From Lachnospiraceae bacterium (GTDB lineage: Bacteria > Bacillota > Clostridia > Lachnospirales > Lachnospiraceae), in assembly GCA_009911505.1 (NCBI GenBank), contig QXXL01000028.1, forward strand, positions 29,836 to 93,835: a stretch of 64,000 nt of DNA. Direction: 5' to 3'. Of the stretch, positions 63,733-64,000 are shown in pieces. Position 1 is the stretch's first letter. Each line of letters begins with the position of its first letter. A program made the position numbers and the translations under genes. The notes below the pieces were generated by a model. It was not told the DNA's origin. It made no database searches and saw only the letters and a list, made by a program, of their open reading frames with translations.

Positions 63733-64000
63733 CCGGGCGCATATCGGACGAGCGTTTCACGGAACTGTCGGCAGACTACGAAGCCGGGCAAAAGGAACTG
63801 AAAGAGAAAGCCGCCGTTCTGCAGGGCGAGCTTTCAAGGACACTGGAAGCCACGGCAAACGCTGAAAAGTTTATGAAAGTAGTCCGCAAGTACACCAGCT
63901 TTGAGGAACTCACCCCTACCCTTTTACGGGAGTTTGTGGAGAAAATCGTAATCCACGAATCGGAAGCCCTTGACGGGAAACGCCGGGGGAAGCTCCGCAG
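63681..64000 (+). pseudogene. C-terminal part of a second large serine recombinase
   Basis: In a frame different from the relaxase tail, opening directly after a TAA (63678-63680): RIAELSAIFKRLYGDSVTGR, ISDERFTELSADYEAGQKEL, VVRKYTSFEELTPTLLREFV, EKIVIHESEALDGKRRGKLR, still open at the end. This is the coiled-coil and DUF4368-type tail of Tn4451/TnpX-like recombinases. The catalytic domain is not upstream; the piece was fused to the relaxase fragment by a deletion. Confidence 0.8.

Larger units (their letters stand above)
49470..64000. mobile_element. Decayed mobilizable element, left end to beyond the window
   Basis: Begins inside the permease gene and is still open at the window end. It carries a large serine recombinase at its left end, a resolvase, a relaxase fragment, a MobC fragment, a sigma-factor fragment, transfer-type small proteins and the tail of a further serine recombinase. 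AT content is visibly higher than in the core. Many genes are broken. The mixture of parts suggests several elements nested or recombined in one another. Boundaries of individual pieces are not resolved. Confidence 0.85.

Noticed and set aside
1..64000. CRISPR array, tRNA or rRNA genes
   Set aside because: No regularly spaced short repeats and no tRNA-like T-arm or rRNA signature were noticed on either strand; the check was by eye only.

Overview
The window looks like a chromosome segment of a spore-forming, anaerobic Firmicute of the Lachnospiraceae type. This rests on gene content: the sporulation pair yqfC-yqfD, a CarD-like regulator, SepF, AddAB instead of RecBCD, folT with its riboswitch, and a PhoH-YbeY block with a HD-type membrane protein. 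The first 49.4 kb is ordinary core genome of moderate GC. The last 14.5 kb is AT-rich, decayed and clearly foreign.

Core layout, nearly all on the minus strand: sepF (partial), a YggS protein and an HlyD-like protein (1-2.3 kb); a DUF378 membrane protein and a frameshifted P-loop gene (2.4-3.2 kb); pyrimidine-nucleoside phosphorylase and a DRE-TIM aldolase (3.2-5.6 kb); a queuosine block queC-transporter-queF led by a preQ1-type riboswitch plus terminator and abutting a transposase remnant (5.8-7.9 kb); a PflX-like radical SAM protein (8.3-9.2 kb); a MacB/FtsX-type ABC exporter behind a perfect 12-bp inverted repeat (9.3-12.8 kb); addBA (12.9-20 kb); DUF3048 lipoprotein, ybeY, a degenerate PgpH-like protein, phoH, yqfD, yqfC (20.1-25.5 kb); proB-DUF896-formate cyclo-ligase-proA (25.5-28.4 kb); apbE; folT with a tetrahydrofolate riboswitch; carD; deoC and a Cdd1 protein; ilvA, ftsY, smc (frameshifted), rnc, acpP, plsX (32.1-39.9 kb); a left-handed beta-helix protein, topB and an AAA/DUF234 ATPase (40.2-44.3 kb); asd with a structured leader, argH and queH (44.3-47.8 kb).

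At 48.0 kb a plus-strand ABC importer operon begins, but its permease gene is cut short at about 49.48 kb, where a large serine recombinase gene lies immediately against it. From there to the window end is a mobile element that is a mosaic of wreckage: small element genes broken by frameshifts or an in-frame amber codon, an IS3 remnant, a resolvase, truncated sigma factor, MobC and relaxase genes, and the tail of a further serine recombinase. Two intact operons sit inside it: gntR-ABC ATPase-permease and blaI-blaR1-like. Both are preceded by the same roughly 158-bp repeat containing a long hairpin.

Main uncertainties: single-base frameshifts in smc and in the P-loop gene may be sequence errors; the right end of the element is outside the window; no tRNA, rRNA or CRISPR array was seen.
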